Shown here one piece after another: positions 1 through 6,813 of a DNA stretch of 7,019 nucleotides; position 1 is the stretch's first letter; each line of letters begins with the position of its first letter. Made by a program: the position numbers and the translations under genes. The notes beneath the pieces are model-generated. The model was given only the letters and a program-made list of their open reading frames with translations. It was not told where the DNA came from and did not search any database. Origin of the DNA: an uncultured Chloroflexota bacterium (GTDB lineage Bacteria > Chloroflexota > Dehalococcoidia > SM23-28-2 > RBG-16-64-32). The stretch lies in NCBI GenBank assembly GCA_913056415.1, contig CAJXNA010000104.1, forward strand, positions 1 through 7,019, in the 5' to 3' direction.

Positions 1-113
1 GCTCCGTGTCACCCCTCCGTCCCGCCGAGGACGCGGTCGTCCTGTATACTGATGGCCTAACACTTGAGAAAGTTGTGCAGCGGCTGATGGAGATCGTTGA
101 GGGTTCAGAGTGA
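1..113 (+). CDS. cmk: Cytidylate kinase, C-terminal end (partial, 5' end outside window)
   Basis: The frame ending in TGA at 111-113 is open from the left edge and encodes 36 residues. It begins SVSPLRPAEDAVVLYTDGLT and continues into a helical, acidic tail. The S-P-L-x-P-A-x-D-A-x-x-x-x-T-D-G-L pattern is the characteristic C-terminal strand-turn-helix of bacterial cytidylate kinases, which phosphorylate CMP and dCMP with ATP in the cytoplasm for CTP/dCTP and phospholipid-precursor supply. The core of the enzyme (P-loop and CMP-binding part) lies outside the window and cannot be checked. Its stop codon overlaps the plsC start by 4 bp (GTGA), so the two are probably co-translated. The neighbouring plsC and ispH fit the cmk-plsC-ispH order known in several phyla, which supports the identification. 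A fused or atypical N-terminus cannot be excluded. Confidence 0.85.
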   Translation, partial: SVSPLRPAEDAVVLYTDGLTLEKVVQRLMEIVEGSE

Positions 114-796
114 GGAACCTGTTCCATGCCGTGTACTACTGGGTCAACGTCAAGACCTGGGTGCGCCTGCTCATCCTGCTGGCCGTCAAGCGCGACATCC
201 AGGGCCTCCAGCATATCCCTCGCAAAGGGGCTCTGATCCTGGCCAGCAACCACCTCAACGTGGGGGATCCCTCTGTGCTCACCGGAATCACGCCACGGCG
301 CATCGCCTGGCTGACCAAGCAAGAGCTGTTCGATATCCCCGTGTTCGGCATCCTGTACCACCTGTTCGGCTGTATCCCGGTGCGGCGATTCCAGGCTGAC
401 CTGCGAGCGCTGAGGCAGTCCCAGGAAGCGCTGCGACGCGGCCTGGTGCTGGGCATGTTCCCCGAAGGCACACGGAGCGGCGAGAACGGTCTGGGGCGGG
501 GCGAGCCCGGCGCGGCGCTCATCGCCATGCGCACCAACACGCCCATCTTGCCGGTCGCCATCTGGGGCACGGAGGGCATCAAGCTGCCGCGCGATTTCTT
601 TCGGCGGACAGAGGTCCACATCCGCTACGGGGAGCCGTTCTACCTGCCCAGACCGGAGCGGCTCACCAAGGAGGCGGTGGAAGAGGGAGCCGAGATCATC
701 ATGAGGCGAATCGCAGAGCTATTACCCCAGAGGTACCATGGGGTATACGCTGATACAGAGCCACGAGCGATCGCAACCAAAGGGGCAACACAGTAA
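110..796 (+). CDS. plsC: 1-acyl-sn-glycerol-3-phosphate acyltransferase (PlsC family)
   Basis: This 228-residue protein of the PlsC/LPLAT family transfers an acyl chain to lysophosphatidic acid, making phosphatidic acid at the inner face of the cytoplasmic membrane. Visible family motifs, in order, are NHLNVGD (47-53, the catalytic H-x4-D with His48 and Asp53), GCIPVRR (87-93, motif II), FPEGTRS (117-123, motif III, glycerophosphate binding) and ILPVAI (146-151, motif IV). A hydrophobic stretch near residues 16-26 may lie on the membrane, but there is no clear signal peptide. Length is normal for a short bacterial PlsC. The GTG start is chosen because GAGGG at 99-103 sits 6 nt upstream and it makes a 4-bp overlap with cmk; no upstream start in this frame is needed to cover the domain. 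ispH follows after 2 bp. Substrate could be another lysophospholipid, since PlsC paralogues are hard to separate by sequence. Confidence 0.92.
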   Translation: MRNLFHAVYYWVNVKTWVRLLILLAVKRDIQGLQHIPRKGALILASNHLNVGDPSVLTGITPRRIAWLTKQELFDIPVFGILYHLFGCIPVRRFQADLRALRQSQEALRRGLVLGMFPEGTRSGENGLGRGEPGAALIAMRTNTPILPVAIWGTEGIKLPRDFFRRTEVHIRYGEPFYLPRPERLTKEAVEEGAEIIMRRIAELLPQRYHGVYADTEPRAIATKGATQ

Positions 797-798
797 CG

Positions 799-1671
799 AT
801 GGAGATACTCCTGGCCAAGGATATGGGCTTCTGCTGGGGCGTCCGCCGCGCCATCGACATCATGGAGAAGGCGACGGAGGAGCGAGGCGAAATCGTAAGC
901 CTCGGACCCATAGTCCACAACCCACAGGTGGTGCGTGAACTGGAAGACAAAGGAGTGCGCTCCGCCAACAAGCCCCCGTACGACAACTCTCTGCCCGTGG
1001 CGATCACCGCCCACGGCGCGGGCCCAGAGGTGCTTCAAGAGGCACGAGCGCGGGGCGCGGAAGTGATCGACACCACTTGCCCTATCGTCACCCGTTCTCA
1101 GCGCTGGGCCAAGAAGATGGCGGAGGCCGGCTTCACGGTCGTCATCTTCGGTGACGCCCGCCACCGCGAGGTTAAGGGTGTCCTCGGATGGGCCGGCTCA
1201 CACGGCCTGGCCCTAAAAGACGGAGACCCTATCCCAGATGATCTACCGTCGCGCCTAGCCATCATATCCCAGACCACACAGAGCCCAGAGCGCTTCGCCG
1301 ACTTCGTTTCCAGACTAATGCGGGAACATGTAGATGCGATCAGTGAGCTGCGGGTCATCAATACCCTCTGCGATGTTACGTCAAGCCAACAGGCGGCCGC
1401 CAGCGAGTTGGCGGAGGAGGTTGACCTGATGATAGTGGTAGGCGGCCATAACAGCGCCAACACTAAGCATCTACTGGAAGTCTGCCGTGAGGAGGGGGCC
1501 AGCGCCTATCACGTAGAGTCTCCGGATGAGGTAAAGGCGGAATGGCTGAAGGGCTGCAAACGGGTCGGCGTTACAGCGGGCGCCTCGACACCGGACTCCA
1601 CCGTGGAAGCGGTGGTCCGCCGCATCCAACGCCTTGGCGCGGAACTGGAAGGCGCACGCAGTCGCCGCTAA
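799..1671 (+). CDS. ispH: 4-hydroxy-3-methylbut-2-enyl diphosphate reductase
   Basis: IspH (LytB) is the iron-sulfur enzyme that reduces HMBPP to isopentenyl and dimethylallyl diphosphate, the last step of the MEP pathway. The 290 residues cover the whole family. The three cluster-binding cysteines are Cys12 (GFCWGV), Cys94 (DTTCP) and Cys191 (NTLCDVT). Substrate-binding motifs are His40-Asn41 (IVHN), His72 (AHG), His122 and the proton-relay Glu124 (RHREVKG), Thr159-Thr160 (SQTT), Ser219/Asn221 (HNSANT) and Ser263 (AGASTPD). The motif after the third cysteine reads CDVTSSQQ, where many homologues have Arg before the last Gln, and the usual HPE around the catalytic Glu reads HRE; both may be lineage variation. 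The ATG starts 2 bp after the plsC stop. The nearest SD-like run (AGGGG, 781-785) is rather far at 13 nt, so translation is probably coupled to plsC. Codon use includes several ATA and CTA codons, unlike ppdK downstream. Confidence 0.96.
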   Translation: MEILLAKDMGFCWGVRRAIDIMEKATEERGEIVSLGPIVHNPQVVRELEDKGVRSANKPPYDNSLPVAITAHGAGPEVLQEARARGAEVIDTTCPIVTRSQRWAKKMAEAGFTVVIFGDARHREVKGVLGWAGSHGLALKDGDPIPDDLPSRLAIISQTTQSPERFADFVSRLMREHVDAISELRVINTLCDVTSSQQAAASELAEEVDLMIVVGGHNSANTKHLLEVCREEGASAYHVESPDEVKAEWLKGCKRVGVTAGASTPDSTVEAVVRRIQRLGAELEGARSRR

Positions 1672-1748
1672 TTCCGAGGTGGGCATAACCCCAGCCATCG
1701 CCTGACGTTACTTGCTAGAGAACGCCCGACAGTAAGGGGGTTTGGCCT

Positions 1749-3593
1749 ATGTGTGGAATCATGGGATACGTGGGTTCCCGCCCCGCAGGCCCGATCCTCA
1801 TCGATGGGCTGGGGCGGCTGGAGTACCGTGGCTATGATAGCGCAGGCATCGCCGTCCTTGCTGAGAACGGCGGCCTCTCCATCCACAAGCGAGTCGGCAA
1901 GCTGGAGACGCTGGCCTCTGCCATCGCCGACCGTTGGCCCAATGGACACGAAGGCATAGGCCACACTCGCTGGGCCACCCACGGCAAGCCCAGCGACATC
2001 AATGCTCACCCCCACGCCGACTGCACCGGCGACGTGGCTGTCATCCACAACGGGATCGTGGAGAACTACCTGGAACTCAAGACGGAGTTGGCGACGGCTG
2101 GACACAGCTTCTCCTCGGAGACGGACACCGAGGTTATCCCCCACCTTCTTGAGCATTACCTCGGCGAGAACGAGGACCTAGTGACGGCCCTTAGGAAGAC
2201 GATCGGGCGCTTGGAAGGCGCGCACGCCATCGTAGCGATGAGCCGCCAGCACCCGGGGACGCTTGTGACGGCGCGAGTGGGTAACGCGGGGGGCGTGGTC
2301 ATTGGTTACGGCGGCGGCGAGAACCTGCTGGCCAGCGACCTGCCTGCTCTTCTTCCTCACACCCGCCGCGTGGTGTTCCTAAACGACAGGGAGGTGGCCC
2401 AGGTCACGGCAACCAACGTTACCTACTGGGACAGCGAAGGACGGCCTCTAGGGAAAGAGCCACATGAGGTCCCGTATGACCCCGTATCCGCGGCCAAGGG
2501 GCAACATAAGCACTTTATGCTCAAGGAGATCGTAGAGCAGCCGGAGTCCATTCTCGATACCATACGAGGCCGCGCCCAGTTCGACACGCCAGCCGTCCAA
2601 CTGGAGGATATCCCCCTCAGCAAAGAGCAGCTCGCCAAGGTGCGGAGAGTGGTTTTTGTGGGGATGGGGACCAGCCTCCACGCGGCTATGATCGGCCGTC
2701 ACTACATGGAGCGCATCGCGGGGATACCAGCGGAGGTGGACAACGCCTCCGAATACCGCTACCGCGCGCCCATCATTGGGCCTGACACGCTAGTCGTATC
2801 GGTGAGCCAGTCCGGGGAGACGGTGGATACGTTAGCTGCCATGGCGGAGGCGAAACGACAGGGTGCGCTGCAGATCACCATCTGCAACGTCGTAGGCAGC
2901 CAGGCCACACGCGTCGCCGATGGCGTAGTGTACACCCGCTGCGGCTTGGAGATCGGCGTCTGCAGCACCAAGACATTCACCGCCTCGGTGACGGCGTTGT
3001 ACCTGCTCGCCTGCTATCTGGGTCAGGCGCGCGGTCTAATCGATCAAGAGCGGATGGGCGGGCTCCTGGAACCGCTCGCACGGGTGCCTTACTTGGCCGG
3101 CGAGATGACCAAGCGGGAGGCAGAGTTCGAGCGGCTGGCCCACCAGTTTCACCGCTACAACAACTTCCTTTACCTGGGCCGCGGCATCCAGCTTCCCGTG
3201 GCGATGGAGGGTGCCCTCAAGCTGAAAGAGGTCAGCTACATCCACGCCGAAGGATACCCGGCCGGCGAGATGAAGCACGGGGCCATCGCCCTTATAGACC
3301 GCGAGATGCCGGTCATCGCTATCGCGCTTAAGGACGAGATGCACGACAAGATGATGAGTAACATCGAGCAGGTGAAAGCGCGCGAGGGGACGGTGATCGC
3401 CCTGGGCTCAGAGGGGGACGAAGAGCTGGCCGCCAAGGCGGACCATGTCATCTACGTCCCTGAGGCGTCCCCGCTGCTCTCACCCATATTCACCACTATC
3501 CCCTTGCAGTTCTTCTCTTATCACATCGCCCTGCGCCGCGGCTGTGACATCGATCAGCCGCGAAACCTGGCTAAGACCGTCACCGTCGAATAG
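1749..3593 (+). CDS. glmS: Glutamine--fructose-6-phosphate aminotransferase (isomerizing)
   Basis: GlmS makes glucosamine-6-phosphate from fructose-6-phosphate and glutamine, the entry step to UDP-GlcNAc for peptidoglycan and other glycans. The 614 residues match the family length (about 610). The N-terminal class II glutaminase domain (about 2-240) starts MCGIMGYVG, so Met removal exposes the nucleophile Cys2. HTRWATHG (72-79), the oxyanion Asn101-Gly102 (IHNG) and Asp126 (SETDTE) are present. Two SIS domains follow: the first has VGMGTS (304-309), SQSGET (353-358) and CSTKTF (405-410); the second has LKLKEVSYIHAE (490-501) with the catalytic Glu494, then GEMKHG with His510. The C-terminal tail RNLAKTVTVE holds the conserved channel Lys609. 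The SD TAAGGGGG (1733-1740) lies 8 nt before the ATG. The 77-bp gap from ispH shows no clear promoter and is too short for a glmS ribozyme, so glmS may be the last gene of the cmk-plsC-ispH operon. Confidence 0.98.
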   Translation: MCGIMGYVGSRPAGPILIDGLGRLEYRGYDSAGIAVLAENGGLSIHKRVGKLETLASAIADRWPNGHEGIGHTRWATHGKPSDINAHPHADCTGDVAVIHNGIVENYLELKTELATAGHSFSSETDTEVIPHLLEHYLGENEDLVTALRKTIGRLEGAHAIVAMSRQHPGTLVTARVGNAGGVVIGYGGGENLLASDLPALLPHTRRVVFLNDREVAQVTATNVTYWDSEGRPLGKEPHEVPYDPVSAAKGQHKHFMLKEIVEQPESILDTIRGRAQFDTPAVQLEDIPLSKEQLAKVRRVVFVGMGTSLHAAMIGRHYMERIAGIPAEVDNASEYRYRAPIIGPDTLVVSVSQSGETVDTLAAMAEAKRQGALQITICNVVGSQATRVADGVVYTRCGLEIGVCSTKTFTASVTALYLLACYLGQARGLIDQERMGGLLEPLARVPYLAGEMTKREAEFERLAHQFHRYNNFLYLGRGIQLPVAMEGALKLKEVSYIHAEGYPAGEMKHGAIALIDREMPVIAIALKDEMHDKMMSNIEQVKAREGTVIALGSEGDEELAAKADHVIYVPEASPLLSPIFTTIPLQFFSYHIALRRGCDIDQPRNLAKTVTVE

Positions 3594-3633
3594 CCAGACG
3601 CCACTCAATAGATACGCTAAGTGGATTATTGCC

Positions 3634-3667
3634 ATAGCTTGCGTCTATCGCCCGCGTCCTGAGCTAT
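3634..3667 (+). terminator. Possible stem-loop after glmS (weak)
   Basis: ATAGCT at 3634-3639 is the exact inverted complement of AGCTAT at 3662-3667, separated by 22 nt. A second 5-bp pair, CCACT (3601-3605) and AGTGG (3620-3624), lies just upstream. Neither stem is GC-rich or followed by a run of T, so this is not a standard intrinsic terminator. It is listed because some end point is expected between glmS and the ppdK promoter; termination could equally be Rho-dependent. Confidence 0.2.
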
Positions 3668-3671
3668 TAGG

Positions 3672-3700
3672 TGGAAAAATATTGACGTCGCGGGTATAAT
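3672..3700 (+). promoter_or_regulatory. Predicted sigma-70-type promoter for ppdK
   Basis: A perfect TATAAT (3695-3700) is preceded, with exactly 17 bp of spacing, by TGGAAA (3672-3677), which matches the -35 consensus TTGACA at 4 of 6 positions. The region upstream is locally A/T-rich (GGAAAAATATT) in otherwise high-GC DNA. A start of transcription near 3706-3708 would give a leader of about 130 nt before ppdK. A TTGACG at 3682-3687 is only 7 bp from the -10 box and cannot be its -35 element. Prediction rests on sequence only. Confidence 0.55.
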
Positions 3701-3738
3701 TGCTTTGCCGTGCCAAGCTGGCCGTGCGGCGCGTCATC

Positions 3739-3745
3739 AAGGAGG
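3739..3745 (+). promoter_or_regulatory. Perfect Shine-Dalgarno upstream of the ppdK leader ORF
   Basis: AAGGAGG is a full match to the anti-Shine-Dalgarno core of 16S rRNA. It lies 89 nt before the ppdK ATG, too far to serve it directly. It is well placed (9 nt) for a TTG codon at 3755. CTG at 3751 is closer but is a rare start codon. The same bases read in the ppdK frame as Lys-Glu-Glu, so the match could be a chance product of old coding sequence. Confidence 0.45.
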
Positions 3746-3754
3746 AATACCTGC

Positions 3755-3835
3755 TTGAAGCCGGGTTTGAATGCACCGTGGGCAATCGGCTCTAGACCGT
3801 CACCCCATACCTACATTCGGACAAGCGCACGCTGA
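3755..3835 (+). CDS. Possible 26-residue leader peptide upstream of and overlapping ppdK
   Basis: A TTG codon 9 nt after a perfect AAGGAGG opens a 26-codon frame that ends in TGA at 3833-3835. The last A of this stop is the first base of the ppdK ATG (TGATG), the classic arrangement for translational coupling by re-initiation. The peptide begins MKPGLNAPWAIGSRPS and is basic and proline-containing. It has no run of a single amino acid as in classic attenuators, no membrane segment and no family that I recognise. ppdK itself lacks a good ribosome-binding site before its ATG, which makes a coupling role attractive. Against it: the ORF is short, starts with TTG, and could be chance. Confidence 0.3.
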   Translation: MKPGLNAPWAIGSRPSPHTYIRTSAR

Positions 3836-6657
3836 TGGGTGGTGGACACACGGTGGGCAGCACGAATTATATCTACCGGTTCCGCGAGGGCGACGCGGAT
3901 ATGCGGGACTTGCTGGGCGGCAAGGGCGCCAACCTGTGCGAGATGGCCCGCTTGGGCCTGCCAGTACCACCCGGCTTCGTAATCACCACCGAGGCCTGCC
4001 GCGAGTACTACCGTCTCGGCGGCGCTCTCCCCGAGGGGTTGTGGGACAGCATCCAACAGCACGTCGCCGAGATTGAGGAGGCCGTGGGCCGCCGCTTCGG
4101 CGACCTCACCAACCCCCTCCTCGTTTCGGTCCGCTCCGGCTCCAAGTTCTCGATGCCGGGGATGATGGACACGATCCTCAACCTCGGACTTAACGATGAC
4201 ACCGTGGACGGCCTTGCCCAGGCCACCGGCGACCGCCGGTTCGCCCTAGACTCCTTCCGCCGCTTCATCCAGCTATTCGCCAAGGTCGCCCTCCACCTGG
4301 AGGCCGAGCCGTTTGATGACGCCGTGGCGGAGGCCAAGACCCGCACGGGAGCCGCCTCCGACGCCGAACTCGACCCAGACGCCCTCCAAGAGATCCTCGA
4401 GCGCTTCAGGGAGATCATCCGGGAGCGCTCCTCCACGCCGTTCCCGTCCGACCCGTGGGAGCAGCTGCGGATCGCCGTCCAAGCAGTCTTCGAGAGCTGG
4501 AACAGCGCACGGGCGACCGCCTACCGCGAGCATCACCGCATCCCTCACGACATCGGCACCGCGGTCAACGTCCTGGCCATGGTCTTCGGTAACAGCGGCT
4601 GGGACAGCAGCACCGGCGTCTGCTTCAGCCGCAGCCCCACCACCGGCGACCGCGAGCTCTACGGCGAGTACCTGCCCAACGCCCAGGGCGAGGACGTCGT
4701 CTCCGGTGCCCGCACGCCTAAACCCATCGCCGGCCTCGCCGATGAGGTGCCGGACGTGTACCGGGAGCTGGTGGAGATCGTCGATCGTCTGGAGCGGCAC
4801 TACGCCGACGTGCAGGATGTCGAGTTCACGGTGGAGCACGGTCGACTCTACGTCCTCCAAACCCGCTCCGCCAAGCGGACGGCCGCGGCCGCCGTCAAGA
4901 CCGCCCTAGATATGGCGCGGGAAGGCCTCATCAGTCACGAGGAAGCGGTCCGCCGCGTCCCCGCCGAGGACCTGTCTCAGCTCCTCGTGCCCCGCTTCGA
5001 TGAGGCGGCCAAGCAGGAGGCCATCCGCCAGGGACGGCGCCTCGCCCAGGGCCTCAACGCCTCCCCGGGAGCCGCCACCGGTCGCATCGTCTTCGACGCC
5101 GAGACTGCCGCCAGCGCCGACTCAGACGAGTCCTTGATCCTCGTCCGGCCCGAGACCAGCCCCGACGATATGCCCGGTATCCTCCGTGCCGCTGCCATCC
5201 TCACCAGTCGCGGCGGCATCACCAGCCACGCCGCCGTCGTCACACGCGGCCTCGGTAAGCCGGCCGTCGTCGGCTGCGCCAGCCTGCGGGTCGATACTCG
5301 CCGCCGGCTGTTGTCAGCCAACGGCACAGAACTCCACGAGGGGGAGGAGATCAGCATCGACGGCTTCTCCGGCGAGGTCTTCGCCGGCCGCATTGAGACC
5401 GTGACGCCTGACGTCAGCGGCACCGGCGAGCTCGCTCTGCTCCTCACCTGGGCTGACGAAATCCGCCGCCTGGACGTACGCGCCAACGCTGACACCCCCG
5501 ATGACGCCCGCCAGGCCCTCACCTTCGGCGCTCAAGGCATCGGCCTCTGCCGCACGGAGCACATGTTCTTCCAGCCGGAGCGCCTCCCCTTCGTTCGCGA
5601 GATGCTCACCCAGGCCCCCGCGGTCTCCCTGATGAAAAGCGAGATAGAGGATGCCCGGGGGGCAGTGAATCAAGCGACAGGCGAGGCCCGCGAGGCAGCC
5701 CAGAAGCGACTGCGCGCCGCCGAAGCGCGACTCGCCAACAGCGAGGACGCCAAGGCCTACGGGACAGCGCTGGACCGCCTGGCCGAGTACCAGACCGCCG
5801 ACTTCCGTGACATCCTTCGGATCATGGACGGCAAGCCTGTCGTCATCCGCCTCCTGGATGCTCCTCTGCACGAGTTCCTACCGCCGTACGAGTCGCTCTT
5901 GCAGGAGGTGGCCGTCCTCCGCGCCACGGGCGGCGATCCCCAGGCGCTGGAAGAGAAGGAGCGTCTGCTGGAGTCCGCCAAGTCTCTCCAGGAGGCGAAC
6001 CCGATGCTGGGCCACCGCGGCTGCCGCTTAGGCCTCACCTACCCGGACGTGTACGAGATGCAGGTGCTGGCCATCGCGCGCGCCACCTGCGACCTGGCCC
6101 GCGAAGGGCTCGATCCCAGGCCGGAGGTCATGATCCCGCTGGTGATGGACGCCAGCGAGCTGCGCGCCCTCAACGCCCGCCTTGAGAGGGTCACTCGGGA
6201 GGCTGAAGACTGCCCCCAGCCAGTAACGATTCCCTTCGGCACCATGATCGAGCTCCCCCGCGCCGCCCTTACCGCTGACCGTATCGCCCCTGAGGTCCGC
6301 TTCTTCTCCTTCGGCTCCAACGACCTCACCCAGATGACCTTCGGATTCAGCCGTGATGACGCCGAGGAGAAATTCCTGAGCTTCTACCTGGAGTCCGGCC
6401 TCCTGCCCCGCAACCCCTTCCAGCAGCTGGACGAGGCCGGCGTGGGCCGGCTCATCCGCATCGCCGTGGAGGAGGGGCGCGCGGCCAACCCGGAGCTGGA
6501 GCTGGGCCTCTGCGGCGAGCACGGCGGCGACCCCGACAGCATCGACTTCTGCCACCGCGCCGGGCTGGACTACGTCTCCTGCTCGGCCCTGCGACTCCCC
6601 ATCGCCCGCCTGGCCGCCGCCCAGGCGACGCTCGCCCAGCGCGAGCGGGACGCGTAG
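3835..6657 (+). CDS. ppdK: Pyruvate, phosphate dikinase
   Basis: PPDK reversibly converts ATP, pyruvate and phosphate to AMP, PEP and pyrophosphate in the cytoplasm, serving gluconeogenesis or PPi-linked glycolysis. All domains are present in the 940 residues. The N-terminal nucleotide-binding domain has GGKGANL (28-34), VSVRSGSKFSMPGMMDTIL (97-115), FGNSGWDSSTGV (251-262) and DVEF...LQTR (328-344). The swivelling phosphohistidine domain has TSRGGITSHAAVVTRG (457-472) with catalytic His465 and, two residues before it, Thr463, the site targeted by PPDK regulatory proteins in other organisms. The C-terminal PEP/pyruvate barrel has GLCRTEHMFF (570-579), RLLDAPLHEF (672-681), NPMLGHRGCRLG (722-733), FGSNDLTQM (826-834) and GLCGEHGG (891-898) with catalytic Cys893. 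It is longer than the usual ~875 residues, mainly through a charged segment near 595-650. The ATG at 3835 is the first standard start after an in-frame TAG (3793-3795); GTG at 3853 is an alternative. No PPDK regulatory protein gene is in the window. Confidence 0.97.
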   Translation: MGGGHTVGSTNYIYRFREGDADMRDLLGGKGANLCEMARLGLPVPPGFVITTEACREYYRLGGALPEGLWDSIQQHVAEIEEAVGRRFGDLTNPLLVSVRSGSKFSMPGMMDTILNLGLNDDTVDGLAQATGDRRFALDSFRRFIQLFAKVALHLEAEPFDDAVAEAKTRTGAASDAELDPDALQEILERFREIIRERSSTPFPSDPWEQLRIAVQAVFESWNSARATAYREHHRIPHDIGTAVNVLAMVFGNSGWDSSTGVCFSRSPTTGDRELYGEYLPNAQGEDVVSGARTPKPIAGLADEVPDVYRELVEIVDRLERHYADVQDVEFTVEHGRLYVLQTRSAKRTAAAAVKTALDMAREGLISHEEAVRRVPAEDLSQLLVPRFDEAAKQEAIRQGRRLAQGLNASPGAATGRIVFDAETAASADSDESLILVRPETSPDDMPGILRAAAILTSRGGITSHAAVVTRGLGKPAVVGCASLRVDTRRRLLSANGTELHEGEEISIDGFSGEVFAGRIETVTPDVSGTGELALLLTWADEIRRLDVRANADTPDDARQALTFGAQGIGLCRTEHMFFQPERLPFVREMLTQAPAVSLMKSEIEDARGAVNQATGEAREAAQKRLRAAEARLANSEDAKAYGTALDRLAEYQTADFRDILRIMDGKPVVIRLLDAPLHEFLPPYESLLQEVAVLRATGGDPQALEEKERLLESAKSLQEANPMLGHRGCRLGLTYPDVYEMQVLAIARATCDLAREGLDPRPEVMIPLVMDASELRALNARLERVTREAEDCPQPVTIPFGTMIELPRAALTADRIAPEVRFFSFGSNDLTQMTFGFSRDDAEEKFLSFYLESGLLPRNPFQQLDEAGVGRLIRIAVEEGRAANPELELGLCGEHGGDPDSIDFCHRAGLDYVSCSALRLPIARLAAAQATLAQRERDA

Positions 6658-6679
6658 ACGGCAGGGCACGCGCTCTAGC

Positions 6680-6700
6680 GGGGTCGCTGTCACTGACCCC
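6680..6700 (+). terminator. Hairpin 23 bp after the ppdK stop, candidate terminator
   Basis: GGGGTC (6680-6685) pairs perfectly with GACCCC (6695-6700) across a 9-nt loop. Its position just after ppdK suits transcript termination or 3'-end protection. There is no immediate T-run: the downstream sequence is AGCCTCCCAAACGTTTGG. It therefore is not a textbook intrinsic terminator. Confidence 0.4.
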
Positions 6701-6706
6701 AGCCTC

Positions 6707-6718
6707 CCAAACGTTTGG
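6707..6718. promoter_or_regulatory. Perfect 12-bp palindrome, possible LacI-family operator core
   Basis: CCAAACGTTTGG is fully self-complementary, with a central CG inside AAACGTTT. Operators of LacI/GalR-family repressors (PurR, for example) share such a central-CpG palindrome, so a dimeric regulator is conceivable. It lies downstream of ppdK, and no regulated gene is visible within the window. Its right half is also part of the GTTTGG repeat family, so it may be a repeat side-effect. Confidence 0.22.
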
Positions 6719-6813
6719 TTGATTTGGGGTGTCCGTATCCGGCGTTTGGTTGTTTTTCCGAAAAGAGTGTGTTTGGGGCCGGTTCTGAATCTGCGGCAAG
6801 GGCCTTTGTTTGG
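6712..6813 (+). repeat. Dispersed GTTTGG direct repeats
   Basis: CGTTTGGTTG occurs identically at 6712-6721 and 6743-6752 (31-bp period). The core GTTTGG recurs at 6771-6776 and 6808-6813. Related ATTTGGGG (6722-6729) and TTTTGGG (6817-6823) lie in the same stretch. Spacing between core copies is 31, 27 and 37 bp, so this is neither a strict tandem array nor CRISPR. Confidence 0.5.

Noticed and set aside
1708..1736. TTACTT and AGTAAG with a 17-bp spacer as a glmS promoter
   Set aside because: The -10 candidate matches only 3 of 6 consensus bases and overlaps the Shine-Dalgarno of glmS.
3682..3687. TTGACG as a -35 box for the TATAAT at 3695
   Set aside because: Only 7 bp separate the two hexamers, while sigma-70 promoters need about 16-18 bp; TGGAAA at 3672 has the right spacing.
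3700..3795. Frame in phase with ppdK but closed by TAG, reading like protein (…RRVIKEEYLLEAGFECTVGN…)
   Set aside because: It resembles the start of a Cys-containing (HNH-like) protein, but it is only about 31 codons, starts at TTG inside the -10 box and ends before any domain can be recognised. It could be a gene relic; there is not enough to call a pseudogene.
4273..4860. Long antisense and out-of-frame ORFs inside ppdK
   Set aside because: They lie wholly within a fully conserved PPDK coding frame and reflect GC-rich third positions that reduce stop codons in other frames.
6712..6813. CRISPR-like array
   Set aside because: The repeated unit is only 6-10 bp, spacing varies from 27 to 37 bp, and there is no conserved long repeat or cas gene.
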